Shown here: piece after piece, positions 1-13,134 of the stretch
How positions within the stretch are numbered: position 1 is the first letter of the stretch
Layout: each line of letters starts with the position of its first letter
From: Pegea sp. RAD2-039
Taxonomy: Eukaryota; Chordata; Thaliacea; Salpida; Salpidae
DNA: 64,000 bases
Direction of reading: 5' to 3'
NCBI GenBank assembly: GCA_034620365.1
Contig: JAQGEQ010000079.1
Coordinates: 558,001 to 622,000, forward strand
Program-made: the position numbers and the translations under genes
Notes under the pieces: model-generated
Seen by the model: the letters and a program-made list of their open reading frames with translations, nothing else
Database searches by the model: none
What the model was told of the DNA's origin: nothing

Positions 1-587
1 GTAGAAGATAAAGATTAGAAGATAAAGATTAGAAGATGAAGATTAGAAGATAAAGATTAGAAGATAAAGATTAGAAGATAAAGATTAGAAGATAAAGATT
101 AGAAGATAAAGATTAGAAGATAAAGATTAGAAGATGAAGATTAGAAGATGAAGATTAGAAGATGAAGATTAGAAGATGGAGATTAGAAGATGAAGATTAG
201 AAGATGAAGATTAGAAGATGAAGATTAGAAGATGAAGATTAGAAGATGAAGATTAGAAGATGAAGATTAGAAGATGGAGATTAGAAGATGAAGATTAGAA
301 GATGAAGATTAGAAGATGAAGATTAGAAGATGGAGATTAGAAGATGAAGATTAGAAGATGAAGATTAGAAGATGAAGATTAGAAGATGAAGATTAGAAGA
401 TGAAGAAGATGAAGATTAGAAGATGAAGATTAGAAGATGAAGATTAGAAGATGAAGATTAGAAGATGAAGATTAGAAGATGAAGATTAGAAGATGAAGAT
501 TAGAAGATGAAGAAGATTAGAAGATGAAGATTAGAAGATGAAGATTAGAAGATGAAGATTAGAAGATGAAGATTAGAAGATGAAGAT
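1..587. repeat. 14-bp minisatellite, TTAGAAGATGAAGA type
   Basis: About 42 tandem units of a purine-rich 14-mer, consensus TTAGAAGATGAAGA. The first ~9 units carry AAAGATT instead of GAAGATT, and scattered units carry GGAGATT. A few partial units break register near 400 and 510. The array starts at the window edge, so its left end is unknown. The same unit recurs at 16607-16859 on the same strand, and reverse-complemented inside a FANCM intron at about 48779-48916. Confidence 0.97.
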
Positions 588-707
588 CACTCACCTAATG
601 CGGACACTGGTGCTTCTGTTTGTGAATTTCTCATAACTTTTGTCATCATTTTCGGACTCTTTGTCATTGTAAGTCTACTGGATGATTCTAGTGACTCAAA
701 AATCTGA
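582..707 (+). pseudogene. Exon-like fragment encoding one transmembrane segment
   Basis: An open frame of 41 codons directly follows the minisatellite. It has an acidic/polar start, then about 20 hydrophobic residues beginning CEFLITFVIIFGLFVI, then a short acidic tail ending in TGA. A GTAAGT motif at the end of the hydrophobic stretch could also be a splice donor. There is no start codon, and the sequence runs straight out of the repeat. In the right-hand copy (about 16860-16975) a one-base loss destroys the frame, which argues for decay rather than function. The hydrophobic stretch resembles a membrane anchor such as the N-terminal hairpin of stomatin-type proteins, but that resemblance is weak. 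Confidence 0.3.
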
Positions 708-806
708 TTGAAATCAATAAATGTAGTTTAATTCAAAAAGTTTGAAATGTTTTTAGATAAAAAAATGTAGTTATAAACTTATATGAAAAAGTTTCAATTT
801 GAAAAG

Positions 807-1125
807 TTTAATCATCAACTACTACTTGATGCTTGTAATAAACCAATTCAAAATAAATTTTTATCAGCTACTGAGAGTTCAAAAGAAAAAAGGCAAGCTA
901 AAAATGAGTAGAAAGCGCAGTCAGTATAAGCAATTTAATCAGCAATTGAAAACTTTTAATGGTGAATATATGCAAAATATAACAGTTAAATGATTATGTG
1001 ATTTAGTTTCAGTTGGTTCTCGAAAACTTTTTGCTCAAACCTGTTTTGTACAAATGAATTTATCTTTACCATTTGATACACCCTCCCAGCCACAGTATAG
1101 TTCAGATGCCATTGTCCAAAACTAA
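807..1125 (+). pseudogene. Decayed coding-like fragment, unidentified
   Basis: Two stretches look like former coding sequence: 807-911 (34 codons, with residues such as NHQLLLDACNKP) and 1006-1125 (39 codons, with residues such as GSRKLFAQTCFVQMN and a proline-rich end). They are separated by stops and frame changes, with a further open stretch between. Their amino-acid composition is clearly less AT-driven than the surroundings. Both are kept in the right-hand copy at about 17070-17395 with one or two substitutions. I do not recognise the family. They could be exons of a lost gene or pieces of a mobile element. Confidence 0.3.
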
Positions 1126-4100
1126 TTACTAATACAAAAGTTAAATTAATTGCATTTAGATGGATAGAAATCTGAAATTAGAAATAAATAATCACTTAAA
1201 AAACTTGGTTACTAGAAACCTTGCATAACACTGATGATTTGATTTCTATAATTTCATAAGAACTAAAATCAGAATAAACATGATTTAGGTCATTACAACT
1301 TTCTATCAAGTATAAAGTAGTTGGTTGATGTTTATTATCATTTTATAAACAAATAGCTTGTAAGACATAAATATTTAGGTTTATAATTATACAAGTAAAT
1401 AAAAAATAATTAAAATGAAGTAATAAACAAGAAATAAATTACATTTTTAATTATATATTTATAAAAACTATAATTATTATAAAAGCAACCAATTGACACA
1501 CATAAAAAATTGTTTTAAATGTTCTGGTATAGAGAAATTAAATAGAATATTTGGATATAAAAGTTACTTTGCAAGTTCAAAACTTTATTCAAATTTCATA
1601 ATATAAATCACTTCCTTTAAAATTTCACTTTCCTAAAAAACTGAAACTATTTCTATCTGTTTAAAAAATATATACACAATGAATTACACATTATAATATA
1701 TATTCTTATAAATAAGCTAAGTTTATATATTTATTACAACTAAAAAGTCAGTGACTATTAAAAACCTAATATTAATTCTATCAATTTGGCAAAACTTTTA
1801 TTATTAAATAAACTTGTAAATAGCTCAACAAAATTGATTTTAAAAATATTAAATAGTTTTAAGTATCTTAAAAACATTTTATCTGAGAAAATAAAATACC
1901 ATAAGTAGATATCATCAAGGAAACAACAATTCATAAAAGAAATGAAAATAAGAAACAATAAAATATTGAAAAAACAAAGATAGAAAAAGAACAAAGTATG
2001 CCTACAATTCAAAAACTGTTTTAGTCATGAGTTTTTTTGAATTTATTCTAAACTTCTAAACTCCACAAAAGTAGAAACATTTTAGTAAAACTGAAAGTAT
2101 TAAACATTTATGGGATTTTTGACAAGTTATGTATAAATAATAAAATCAACAAATGGTTAAAAATTAACTACCTGTTAGATTATACTAAGTTCATATAAAA
2201 AAAATATAACTTATCATCTGAATAATCATAATTAACTAAAGATATTCTAAAAAGTTTAAAAAATAAATTGCAAAAAAAAAATAATAAAAGAAAAAATAAA
2301 AGTAAAATTCAAAAAATCATTTCAAAAAAGAAATTTTGTTTAATAAGCGACAGCATATATACATACATATGTACGTACTCTTATCATTTATTTAAACTTA
2401 AATCAGTAATAAAAGTTGAACCAAAAAATATTTATGAAAAACCTGTTAGGGCCATAAATAGAAAAAACTTCAACTAGTTTAAAAAATACCAAATATATAA
2501 ATTGGATTTTTCATACTTTATTATTTATATACAAAAAAATATTTTTTTTTAAATTTGATTGTATAATAACTTCATTATTTGATAAAACATGATTAAATAT
2601 ATATATATTTAAATTTATTTAGTTCAAAGTTTTAGATTATTATTCAAAAAAGGCTTTTCTCATTAACATCAACAGATGTATATATAAATTCATAGATAAT
2701 TTACAGAAATAAATAAACTATTTACTTAAAATATCTTTTATTATCTTATTTATAATACAAATTTTATTAAAAGAAATATTAAAAATTCCCGCGTAATTAA
2801 AAAGTGAATAAAAAAATAAGCAGTATTATTATGAAGGTTTCATTACACCTTAATAATCCAAACTCAACTATTACCAATAAAATTATCTAAAAATTAAAAA
2901 TTTTAATAGTACAAAACTCACTAAAAAAAATATATCAGATAATGATATCTATAATTCTATATAATCTCTATATCAGGTAGATAGCAAAAAAAAAAGAAAA
3001 AAATGAAAATAAATCTTTTAAATAAATTCATTAAACAAAAACCAAAAAAACTTTTAGCGATGACCTAAGCCTTAAAACACCTAAACAAGATGATTAATCA
3101 ACTGTTTACTTAAATGAGAACAAAACAACTTCTCACTATAAAAAAGCTTTTATAAAATTCAAAACAAGATATATCAATGAAATTAGCGTAAATACACCGA
3201 ATCAGCACGCTTAACTGAATTATGCAGAATATCACTACAATAAACACAAATTGAATATTTGAGGTAAAAATGGTTTCGCAGATTTGTTAAATTTACAAAT
3301 ACAGACTGTTGAAATTACAACAGCATTTTTATTTTTAATATAAAAAATGACTTCAACTTATTTTAAAGCAAAATATTATATATTGAATTATATTAATTCT
3401 CAAAAAAGATGTTTAAACAAGTACAGCATTAAATTGGAAAATTAAAATTCATGAAAACAATAAAACTTTATTGTTTAATAGTATTTTTAAAACCAATAAA
3501 CTACATAGCAGAAACGACTCTAATTTAATACCTATTATTTTAAATTTATAATCTTTTGAAAAAATAATTTTATATAAATTAGCTTAGAAAAGAGGTGTTT
3601 TATTTATTTGTCTACCGAAACAAGAATTTAAAACATATTTTAGCCTAACACTGAGCTACACAAACAATATTTTAGATCAAAATTTGGTTTAGCAAACTAA
3701 CGTTTTTACTAAGAATTGACTCAAAACAATTACATAATTATGAAAGTATTTTACAACTGGTACACTACTTTGAAAAAATACATAATAAGTCTACAAAAAA
3801 CTACGTCTTTTAAATCAAGATTGACTTTTAGAAAGTTCTTCAACTATAAGATATATTTTTATCAAGCTGTAATGAATAAAATTTAATATGAGTTATTTAG
3901 AAGTTAAATGATTTAATTGATCTGAATAGAAAATCTACAATTCATTTTAATTAGTTTAGTTAGTTTAATTCAAAATTATAAAACACTTTTCAATGCAGGG
4001 AAACTTGAAGTATTACTCCAAGAAGAAAAAATTGCAACACTATTTTCTTTTCTAACACACAGAAAAAAATATAAGCCTATAAAGAAGAAAACTTTTTGTT

Positions 4101-4137
4101 TTTTTTATCAAACATTGTATCGCAAAACTATAATTAT

Positions 4138-4312
4138 AAAATTATCTCTCTTTTAGAATTTAATAACTGTGGAATCTCTTATTTCTTTTAACATATAACA
4201 TAAGATTCTAGAAATACCTGGTTCTAAATTATCTCTATTTTATGATTTAATAAATGTGGAATCTCTTATTTCATTTAACATATAACCTAAGATTCTAGAA
4301 ATTTTTACATTT
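4138..4312. repeat. 87-bp minisatellite, 2 units (copy 1)
   Basis: Two units of an ~87-bp repeat with core GATTTAATAAATGTGGAATC, followed by a TTTAACATATAAC segment and a TTCTAGAAATACCTGGTTC segment. The array sits immediately upstream of the first retained exon of GMCL1-like copy 1. It is the shortest of four homologous arrays. Confidence 0.93.
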
Positions 4313-4348
4313 ATTAAATTTTTTTTTTAATTTCAAATTATTTTTTAG

Positions 4349-5737
4349 TATTTAAAGTTGACTATACCGGATGAAAACATAACTGAAGAAGCTCTGAACA
4401 CAGCGTTTGGTTTTATTTATTCCGAAGAAATACAAATTTTACCAGAAACAGCATAATCAACGCTAGCTACTGCTTCTTATATACAATTAGAGGGTTTAAT
4501 GTTGGCTTGTGTGAAGGTATCAACTCTAAACATATTTCCAACTTTTACAAATCTTATTCTAGGTGATGGTCGAGGCAGTGTCTAGTAAAAATGTCAGGGA
4601 TTTTTACGAAAGTGCCAGAATGTATGGGCAACATCAAGTCGAAAAAACCTGTGTTGAATGGCTAGGAAATAATATGATGGTTCAATATAACAGAGGATGT
4701 TATATTGATATTGAACCGGATTTAATTGTGCCGGGTTCGCAAGTCACCGAATATGGTCGTTATTGAAGTGGAAAAAGATCTTCACAAAATGTTACGAAAA
4801 TGGCTTTTCCTTCGACTTGTAGAAAAACCACAATCTGATGAAGCAACAAATCTCTCAAACGAAATTACGAAATATTTTCGTGACAATTATGGAAAAAGCC
4901 AAAAATGTTTCCTTGAAAGTGATGAAGGGAAAGACTATTTGGAAGTTTTCAAATCACTTAGACTTTATAATGTTATCAGACATTATACTGGTTGCAGAGA
5001 AGTAAATCTTTCATTAATATTAAATTATTATAAATTAATTATTATTATTAATTAATTAATTATTAAATATCTTTGCATGATTAAAGGTTGAAGCAGACGG
5101 AATTATTCCTTCATGTTGGGCAATTCCCCTTTACCGCAAACGTTGGATAGAAATGTTAAAATTTGATGAAGGATATAATTACGATCCGAACGAAGAAGAT
5201 AGCCTCGATGAAGAAAGTCTTAGATGCGGGAAGCAAATACTTGAAGATGCTGATTACTACTGGACTTGGAGCGGATATAATTACGCTTTTGCAATCATAG
5301 TTACATATAAACCAAAGGTGAAACTTCGGTGACGTCATCTAAGTGGTAGTGACGTCATCTTTTCTTTTAAAGCCGCCACGTTGTTTGAAATTCCGAAGAA
5401 ACTATAAGGCGTTTCATAACGCTGCGTCGGTCGGCACGGCGTACCAACGTGACCTCATCTTTGATTTGCGTGTCTTTTCATTGGATGATGATGGTCACGT
5501 GCTTCATCACTTCGAAACGAAATCAACATTCGAATCATTTTCTCGGGATAGAGAAATTGTGGTTTTAAACCTCGGAAGTAATTTGCTTATGACGTCATCG
5601 ACGCGATTTTAATTTGTTTGATTTCAGGCGACGATTGCAAGTTGAGATTCCCTTTGATGGTTTCAGCGACTTTTAAATTAGTTTCCAATGATAACCACCT
5701 TGAAGACTGGCCGTCAACTAGCTCTTTACCATCTTAA
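4349..5737 (+). pseudogene. Germ cell-less (GMCL1-like) fragment, copy 1
   Basis: Five exon-like blocks can be read: 4349-4516, 4563-5001, 5087-5317, 5373-5577 and 5628-5737, joined by GT-AG introns in matching phase. The product aligns along germ cell-less proteins from the end of the BTB domain (IPDENITEEALNTAF), through the BACK-like region (YESARMYGQHQVEKTCVEWL), to the C-terminal domain (RKRWIEMLKFDEGYN, YYWTWSGYNYAF) and the family's final FPL motif. In animals this family is a CUL3 substrate adaptor at the nuclear envelope. The first part of the BTB domain is absent. There is an in-frame TAA at 4454-4456 and an extra base at 4728 that shifts the frame; both lesions occur in all four copies. 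Beyond these the frame is intact. I call it a pseudogene derived from a real gene, not a spurious match. Confidence 0.88.
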
Positions 5738-7156
5738 GTATCTTCTTGAGGACATCGTAGAAAAATTAAAACAAATGTACCTATGAAATAAAATACTAAA
5801 TGAAATACTATTTCGAGACTAATACTATTTAATATGATCAGTGTAACATCATAACAAAAACTAAAAATATATTAAAGTACGATTTAAAGTGGATAGATTG
5901 GAATAATCAAAACTCAGCTATTATTATATATATATGTGAGTTAAATATAAAAATTACTTATTAAAATAAGCATTTCAAATAAAAGGTAAATTTTAAATAG
6001 CTTTAGCTTATAAATACTCAGAAAATGATAAAAATTTTTAAAATAGGAAAACATTTTTTTATTTTTTAGAAAATTAAAATTGAAAATCAATTTATTAAAA
6101 CAAAAGAAATTATTAAAATAAAAAAACATGAACAAATATTGTTCAATCTAAAAAAAAACTAATAAAATATCAAAAATGGAATTAAAAAATAATAAATTTT
6201 AAATATTATTTCATTTTAACAAATCCATTAGACATTATATATAATCATAAGTTGAAAATATTTAATTTATAGAAATAAGGATGAATATATATTGTATAAT
6301 AAACTAAAAGTTATCAGAATAATTTTTTAAACAAATTAAACTAAAGTTTATTAACCTTTAATTAATACAAAAATACAAAAAAAAACAATAATTAGACAAT
6401 TCAATAATTCAAATAACCTTCATACAAACAAGCTTTGAAAAAAATGATTTAAAAAATTAGAAGAATAATTCTGTATTGCTTTAATTCAGATTTGATTATT
6501 TGAAAAGAACAGAAAACCAAAACCATAATTACACATTTAGTAAATGTTTCATCAAAAACAATAGAATTAAAATTAAGTTCTTTAATTAGTGAGTCAACGA
6601 CTACACCATATATCCTTTTTACTTCTGTACCAGCAAACAATAAATGAAAATTGCGGATGAATTTATAATCGATAACTATAGTAAAAAGGACAGACTAAAA
6701 TGGCTTTTTTTAATTTTATTCGTTTATACAGTTTTAAGGTTTATTTATTTATTTATTACAGTAAATGCGAAGTATGGAAACTCCATTGTATGGATTCAAG
6801 TTAATCATAATCGTAATAATTCATACTTTTGCTTCTTAATGATGATTTTATAAAAATCAAATGCCTTCAAAAACAATATATAGATGTATATCTATAACCA
6901 TAATAATAAAAGTTAAATATAAAGAATATTTTAATGCTGAAATTGTTTTAACATTTATATAACTTATCAGTGGCACCCACACTTAAAATAAAATTTATAA
7001 TTAACTAAATCATTTCGTGAGTGAAATTTTCATTAAATCTTATTTAATAATCCAGTTTACTTGAAATTAGTCGCTTTTTAATGCTAGGTGCTACCTAAAA
7101 CTGTCATTTATGATTAATTACTATCTGAACTTTGTATTAAAACTTTGATGATGATG
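5738..7156. other. AT-rich spacer between GMCL1-like copies 1 and 2
   Basis: Non-coding spacer, repeated with high identity at about 9175-10595 and 13135-14554. It contains the 69-codon ORF listed separately and an AT-rich core. No BTB-encoding exon is visible here, so the missing 5' end of the GMCL1-like gene is not supplied by the spacer. Confidence 0.8.
6644..6853 (+). other. 69-codon ORF with one membrane-like segment, triplicated
   Basis: ATG to TAA, 69 codons: a short charged N-terminus (IADEFIIDNYSKKDRLKW), then a hydrophobic stretch (LFLILFVYTVLRFIYLFI), then a polar tail. The same protein is encoded with no amino-acid change at 10082-10291 and 14041-14250. A second ORF, 6449-6640 on the minus strand, starts head-to-head only 3 bp away, but the corresponding regions of copies 2 and 3 carry changes and are not open over the same span. 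Perfect conservation may only reflect recent duplication. I do not recognise the protein and cannot show it is expressed. A GT..AG pair inside it (about 6740-6762) would make an alternative splice. Confidence 0.3.
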
Positions 7157-7740
7157 ATTTAATAACTGTGGAATTTTTTTTTTCATTTAACATATAACAT
7201 AAGATTGTAGAAATACCTAGTTCTAAATTATCTCTATCTTATGATTTAATAACTGTGGAATATATTATTTCTCTTAACATATAACTTAAGATTCTAGAAA
7301 TACCTGGTTCTAAAATTATCTCTATTTCATGATTTAATAAATGTGGAATCTTTTATTTCATTTAACACATAACATAAGATTCAGAAATAACTGGTTCTAA
7401 AATTATCTCTATCTTATGATTTAATGACTGTGTAATCTCTTATTTCTTTTAACATAAAACTTAACATTCTAGAAATAACTGGTTCCAAAATTATCTCTAT
7501 TTTATGATTTAATAAATGTGGAATCTTTTATTTCTTTTAACATATAACTTAAGATACTAGAAATAGCTGGTTCTAAAATTATCTCTATTTTATAATTTAA
7601 TAAATGTGTAATTTCTTATTTCATTTAACATATAACTTAAGATTCTGGAAATATCTGATTCTAAATTATCTCTATTTTATGATTTAATAAATGTGGAATC
7701 TCTTATTTCATTTAACATATAACTTATGATTCTAGAATAT
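7157..7740. repeat. 87-bp minisatellite, 7 units (copy 2)
   Basis: Seven units of the same 87-bp repeat found before copy 1, counted by the core GATTTAATAA(A/C)TGTGGAA. Successive starts are 86-89 bp apart. It ends 45 bp before the first retained exon of GMCL1-like copy 2. Confidence 0.95.
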
Positions 7741-7785
7741 TTTTACATTTATTAAATTTTTTTTTAAATTTCAAATTATTTTTAG

Positions 7786-9141
7786 TATTTAAAGTTGACT
7801 ATACCGGATGAAAAAATAACTGAAGAAGCTCTGAACACAGCGTTTGGTTTTATTTATTCCGAAGAAATACAAATTTTACCAGAAACAGCATAATCAACGC
7901 TAGCTACTGCTTCTTATATACAATTAGAGGGTTTAATGTTGGCTTGTGCGAAGGTATCAACTCTAAACATATTTCCAACTTTTACAAATCTTATTCTAGG
8001 TGATGGTCGAGGCAGTGTCTAGTAAAAATGTCAGGGATTTTTACGAAAGTGCCAGAATGTATGGGCAACATCAAGTCGAAAAAACCTGTGTTGAATGGCT
8101 AGGAAATAATATGATGGTTCAATATAACAAAGGATGTTATATTGATATTGAACCGGATTTAATTGTGCCGGGTTCTCAAGTCACCGAATATGGTGGTTAT
8201 TGAAGTGGAAAAAGATCTTCACAAAATGTTACGAAAATGGCTTTTCCTTCGACTTGTAGAAAAACCACAATCTGTGAAGCAACAAAACTCTCAAACGAAA
8301 TTACGAAATATTTTCGTGACAAATATGGAAAAAGCCAAAAATGTTTCCTTGAAAGTGATGAAGGGAAAGACTATTTGGAAGTTTTCAAATCACTTAGACT
8401 TTATAATGTTATCAGACATAATACTGGTTGCAGAGAAGTAAATCTTTCATTAATATTTAAATTATTATAAATTAATTATTATTATTAATTAATTAATTAT
8501 TAAATATCTTTGCATGATTAAAGGTTGAAGCAGACGGAATTATTCCTTCATGTTGGGTAATTCACCTTTACCGCAAACGTTGGATAGAAATGTTAAAATT
8601 TGATGAAGGATATAATTACGATCCGAACGAAGAAGATAGCCTCGATGAAGAAAGTCTTAGATGCGGGAAGCAAATACTTGAAGATGCAGATTATTATTGG
8701 AGTTGGGGCGGATATAATTCCGCTTTTGCAATCATAGTTACATATAAACCAAAGGTGAAACTTCGGTGACGTCATCTAAGTGGTAGTGACGTCATCTTTT
8801 CTTTTAAAGCCGCCACGTTGTTTGAAATTCCGAAGAAACTATAAGGCGTTTCATAACGCTGCGTCGGTCGGCACGGCGTACCAACGTGACCTCATCTTTG
8901 ATTTGCGTGTCTTTTCATTGGATGATGATGGTCACGTGCTTCATCACTTCGAAACGAAATCAACATTCGAATCATTTTCTCGGGATAGAGAAATTGTGGT
9001 TTTAAACCTCGGAAGTAATTTGCTTATGACGTCATCGACGCGATTTTAATTTGTTTGATTTCAGGCGACGAATGCAAGTTGAGATTTCCTTTGATGGTTT
9101 CAGCGACTTTTAAATTAGTTTCTACTGATAACCAACCTTGA
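7786..9141 (+). pseudogene. Germ cell-less (GMCL1-like) fragment, copy 2
   Basis: Same exon layout as copy 1, with first retained exon 7786-7953. It carries the two shared lesions (TAA at 7891-7893 and the extra base in ATTGTGCC near 8165) plus two private ones. A one-base loss in CAATCTGTGAAGC (about 8272) breaks the frame in the BACK-like region, and a one-base gain near the C-terminus creates a TGA at 9139-9141. It is clearly more decayed than copies 1 and 3. The start of the BTB domain is missing here too. Confidence 0.9.
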
Positions 9142-10081
9142 AGACTGGCCGTCAACTAGCTCTTTACCATCTTAAGTATCTTCTTGAGGACATCGTAGAA
9201 AAATTAAAACAAATGTACCTATGAAATAAAATACTAAATGAAATACTATTTCGAGACTAATACTATTTAATATGATCAGTGTAACTCAGAACAAAAACTA
9301 AAAATATATTAAAGTACGATTTAAAGTGGATAGATTGGAATAATCAAAACTCAGCTATTATTATATATATATGTGAGTTAAATATAAAAATTACTTATTA
9401 AAATATGCATTTCAAATAAAAGGGAAATTTTAAATAGCTTTAGCTTATAAATACTCAGAAAATGATAAAAAATTTTTAAATAGGAAAACATTTTTTTATT
9501 TTTTAGAAAATTAAAATTGAAAATCAATTTATTAAAACAAAAGAAATTATTAAAATCAAAAAACATGAACAAATATTGTTCAATCTAAGAAAAAACTAAT
9601 AAAATATCAAAAATGGAATTAAAAAATAATAAATTTTAAATATTATTTCATTTTAACTAATCCATTAGACATTATATATAATCATAAGTTGAAAATATTT
9701 AATTTATAGAAATAAGGATGAATATATATTGTATAATAAACTAAAAGATATCAGAATAATTTTTTAAACAAATTAAACTAAAGTTTATTAACCTTTAATT
9801 AATACAAAAATACAAAAAAACAATAATTAGACAATTCAATAATTCAAATAACCTTCATACAAACAAGCTTTGAAAAAAATGATTTAAAAAATTAGAAGAA
9901 TAATTCTGTATTGCTTTAATTCAGATTTGATTTTTTGAAAAGAACAGAAAACCAAAACCATAATTACACATTAAGTAAATGTTTCATCAAAAATAATAGA
10001 ATTAATAGAATTAAGTTCTTTAATTAGTGAGTCAACGACTACACCCTATATCCTTTTTACTTCTGTACCAGCAAACAATAA

Positions 10082-10291
10082 ATGAAAATTGCGGATGAAT
10101 TTATAATCGATAACTATAGTAAAAAGGACAGACTAAAATGGCTTTTTTTAATTTTATTCGTTTATACAGTTTTAAGGTTTATTTATTTATTTATTACAGT
10201 AAATGCGAAGTATGGAAACTCCATTGTATGGATTCAAGTTAATCATAATCGTAATAATTCATACTTTTGCTTCTTAATGATGATTTTATAA
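10082..10291 (+). other. 69-codon ORF, second copy
   Basis: Identical at protein level to the ORF at 6644-6853, in the spacer between GMCL1-like copies 2 and 3. The head-to-head minus-strand ORF seen in copy 1 is not open over the same span here. Confidence 0.28.
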
Positions 10292-10595
10292 AAATCAAAT
10301 GCCTTCAAAAACAATATATAGATGTATATCTATAACCATAATAATAAAAGTTAAATATAAAGAATATTTTAATGCTGAAATTGTTTTAACATTTATATAA
10401 CTTATCAGTGGCACCCACACTTAAAATAAAATTTATAATTAACTAAATCATTTCGTGAGTGAAAATTTCATTAAATCTTATTTAATAATCCAGTTTACTT
10501 GAAATTAGTCGCTTTTTAATGCTAGGTGCTACCTAAAACTGTCATTTATGATTAATTACTATCTGAACTTTGTATTAAAACTTTGATGATGATGA

Positions 10596-11700
10596 TTTAA
10601 TAACTGTGGAATTTTTTTTTTCATTTAACATATAACATAAGATTGTAGAAATACCTAGTTCTAAATTATCTCTATCTTATGATTTAATAACTGTGGAATA
10701 TATTATTTCTCTTAACATATAACTTAAGATTCTAGAAACCCTGGTTCTAAAATTATCTCTATTTCATGATTTAATAAATGTGGAATCTTTTATTTCATTT
10801 AACACATAACATAAGATTCAGAAATAACTGGTTCTAAAATTATCTCTATCTTATGATTTAATGACTGTGTAATCTCTTATTTCTTTTAACATAAAACTTA
10901 ACATTCTAGAAATAACTGGTTCCAAAATTATCTCTATTTTATGATTTAATAAATGTGGAATCTTTTATTTCTTTTAACATATAACTTAAGATACTAGAAA
11001 TAGCTGGTTCTAAAATTATCTCTATTTTATAATTTAATAAATGTGGAATCTTTTATTTCTTTTAACATATAACCTAAGATTGTAGAAATACCTGGTTCTA
11101 AAATTATTTCTATCTTATGATTTAATAAATGTGGAATCTTTTATTTCATTTAACACATAACATAAGTATCTAGAAATACAAGGTTCTAAATTATCTCTAT
11201 TTCATGATTTAATAAATGTGGAATCTCTGATTTCCTTTAACATATAACTTAAGATTCTGGAAATATCTGATTCTAAATTATCTCTATTTTATGATTTAAT
11301 AAATGTGGAATCTCTTATTTCATTTAACACATAACATAAGTATCTAGAAATACAAGGTTCTAAATTATCTCTATTTTAAGATTTAATAAATGTGGAATCT
11401 CTTATTTCATTTAACACATAACATAAGTATCTAGAAATACAAGGTTCTAAATTATCTCTATTTATGATTTAATAAATGTGGAATCTCTTATTTCATTTAA
11501 CACATAACATAAGTATCTAGAAATACAAGGTTCTAAATTATCTCTATTTTATGATTTAATAAATGTGGAATCTCTTATTTCATTTAACATATAACCTAAG
11601 ATTCTAGAATTACCTGATTCTAAAATTATCTCTATTTTATGATTTAATAAATGTGTAATCTCTTATTTCATTTAACATATAACTTATGATTCTAGAATAT
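10596..11700. repeat. 87-bp minisatellite, 13 units (copy 3)
   Basis: The longest of the four arrays, with 13 cores of the GATTTAATAAATGTGG type. Compared with the copy 2 array it has a block of units carrying TAAGTATCTAGAAATACAAGGTTC, a sub-variant repeated several times in a row, which suggests local expansion of one unit type. Confidence 0.95.
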
Positions 11701-11744
11701 TTTTACATTTGTTAAATTTTTTTTAAATCTCAAATTATTTTTAG

Positions 11745-13134
11745 TATTTAAAGTTGACTATACCGGATGAAAAAATAACTGAAGAAGCTCTGAACACAGC
11801 GTTTAGTTTTATTTATTCCGAAGAAATACAAATTTTACCAGAAACAGCATAATCAACGCTAGCTACTGCTTCTTATATACAATTAGAGGGTTTAATGTTG
11901 GCTTGTGTGAAGGTATCAACTCTAAACATATTTCCAACTTTTACAAATCTTATTCTAGGTGATGGTCGAGGCAGTGTCTAGTAAAAATGTCAGGGATTTT
12001 TACGAAAGTGCCAGAATGTATGGGCAACATCAAGTCGAAAAAACCTGTGTTGAATGGCTAGGAAATAATATGATGGTTCAATATAACAAAGGATGTTATA
12101 TTGATATTGAACCGGATTTAATTGTGCCGGGTTCTCAAGTCACCGAATATGGTCGTTATTGAAGTGGAAAAAGATCTTCACAAAATGTTACGAAAATGGC
12201 TTTTCCTTCGACTTGTAGAAAAACCACAATCTGATGAAGCAACAAATCTCTCAAACGAAATTACGAAATATTTTCGTGACAAATATGGAAAAAGCCAAAA
12301 AAGTTTCCTTGAAAGTGATGAAGGGAAAGGCTATTTGGAAGTTTTCAAATCACTTAGACTTTATAATGTTATCAGACATAATACTGGTTGCAGAGAAGTA
12401 AATCTTTCATTAATATTTAAATTATTATAAATTAATTATTATTATTAATTAATTAATTATTAAATATCTTTGCATGATTAAAGGTTGAAGCAGACGGAAT
12501 TATTCCTTCATGTTGGGTAATTCCCCTTTACCGCAAACGTTGGATAGAAATGTTAAAATTTGATGAAGGATATAATTACGATCCGAACGAAGAAGATAGC
12601 CTCGATGAAGAAAGTCTCAGATGCAGGAAGATAATACTTGAAGATGCAGATTATTATTGGAGTTGGGGCGGATATAATTCCGCTTTTGCAATCATAGTTA
12701 CATATAAACCAAAGGTGAAACTTCGGTGACGTCATCTAAGTGGTAGTGACGTCATCTTTTCTTTTAAAGCCGCCACGTTGTTTGAGATTCCGTAGAAACT
12801 ATAAGGCGTTTCATAACGCTGCGTCGGTCGGCACGGCGTACCAACGTGACCTCATCTTTGATTTGCGTGTCTTTTCATTGGATGATGATGGTCACGTGCT
12901 TCATCACTTCGAAACGAAATCAACATTCGAATCATTTTCTCGGGATAGAGAAATTGTGGTTTTAAACCTCGGAAGTAATTTGCTTATGACGTCATCGACG
13001 CGATTTTAATTTGTTTGATTTCAGGCGACGAATGCAAGTTGAGATTTCCTTTGATGGTTTCAGCGACTTTTAAATTAGTTTCTACTGATAACCAACTTGA
13101 AGACTGGCCGTCAACTAGCTCTTTACCATCTTAA
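11745..13134 (+). pseudogene. Germ cell-less (GMCL1-like) fragment, copy 3
   Basis: Least damaged of the later copies. Beyond the shared TAA (11850-11852) and the shared one-base insertion near 12124, I see no further frame breaks. The BACK-like region (EKPQSDEATNLSNEI) and the C-terminal FPL motif are both open to a TAA at 13132-13134. Substitutions relative to copy 1 include the YYWSWGGYNSAF version of the conserved aromatic motif. The first retained exon is 11745-11912 and is preceded by the 13-unit minisatellite. Confidence 0.88.

Larger units (their letters stand above)
1..4137. repeat. Segmental duplication unit A, left copy
   Basis: This 4.1 kb block is repeated almost collinearly at 16607-20208, starting with the same minisatellite. 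The copies diverge abruptly after the shared text ending TCGCAAAA(c/g)TATAATTA, which fixes the right boundary near 4137. The left copy has about 200 bp (roughly 3070-3290) that is missing from the right copy. Apart from two decayed coding-like patches near 580-1125 the block is AT-rich, with no gene I can support. A minus-strand ORF at 1758-2012 (84 codons) is kept in both copies but is low-complexity, and I do not call it a gene. Confidence 0.93.

Noticed and set aside
1-587. Minisatellite as a CRISPR array
   Set aside because: Units are contiguous 14-mers with no spacers, and the DNA is eukaryotic.
1758-2012. 84-codon minus-strand frame kept in both A units
   Set aside because: Conservation is explained by segmental duplication; the product is low-complexity Phe/Leu/Ile.
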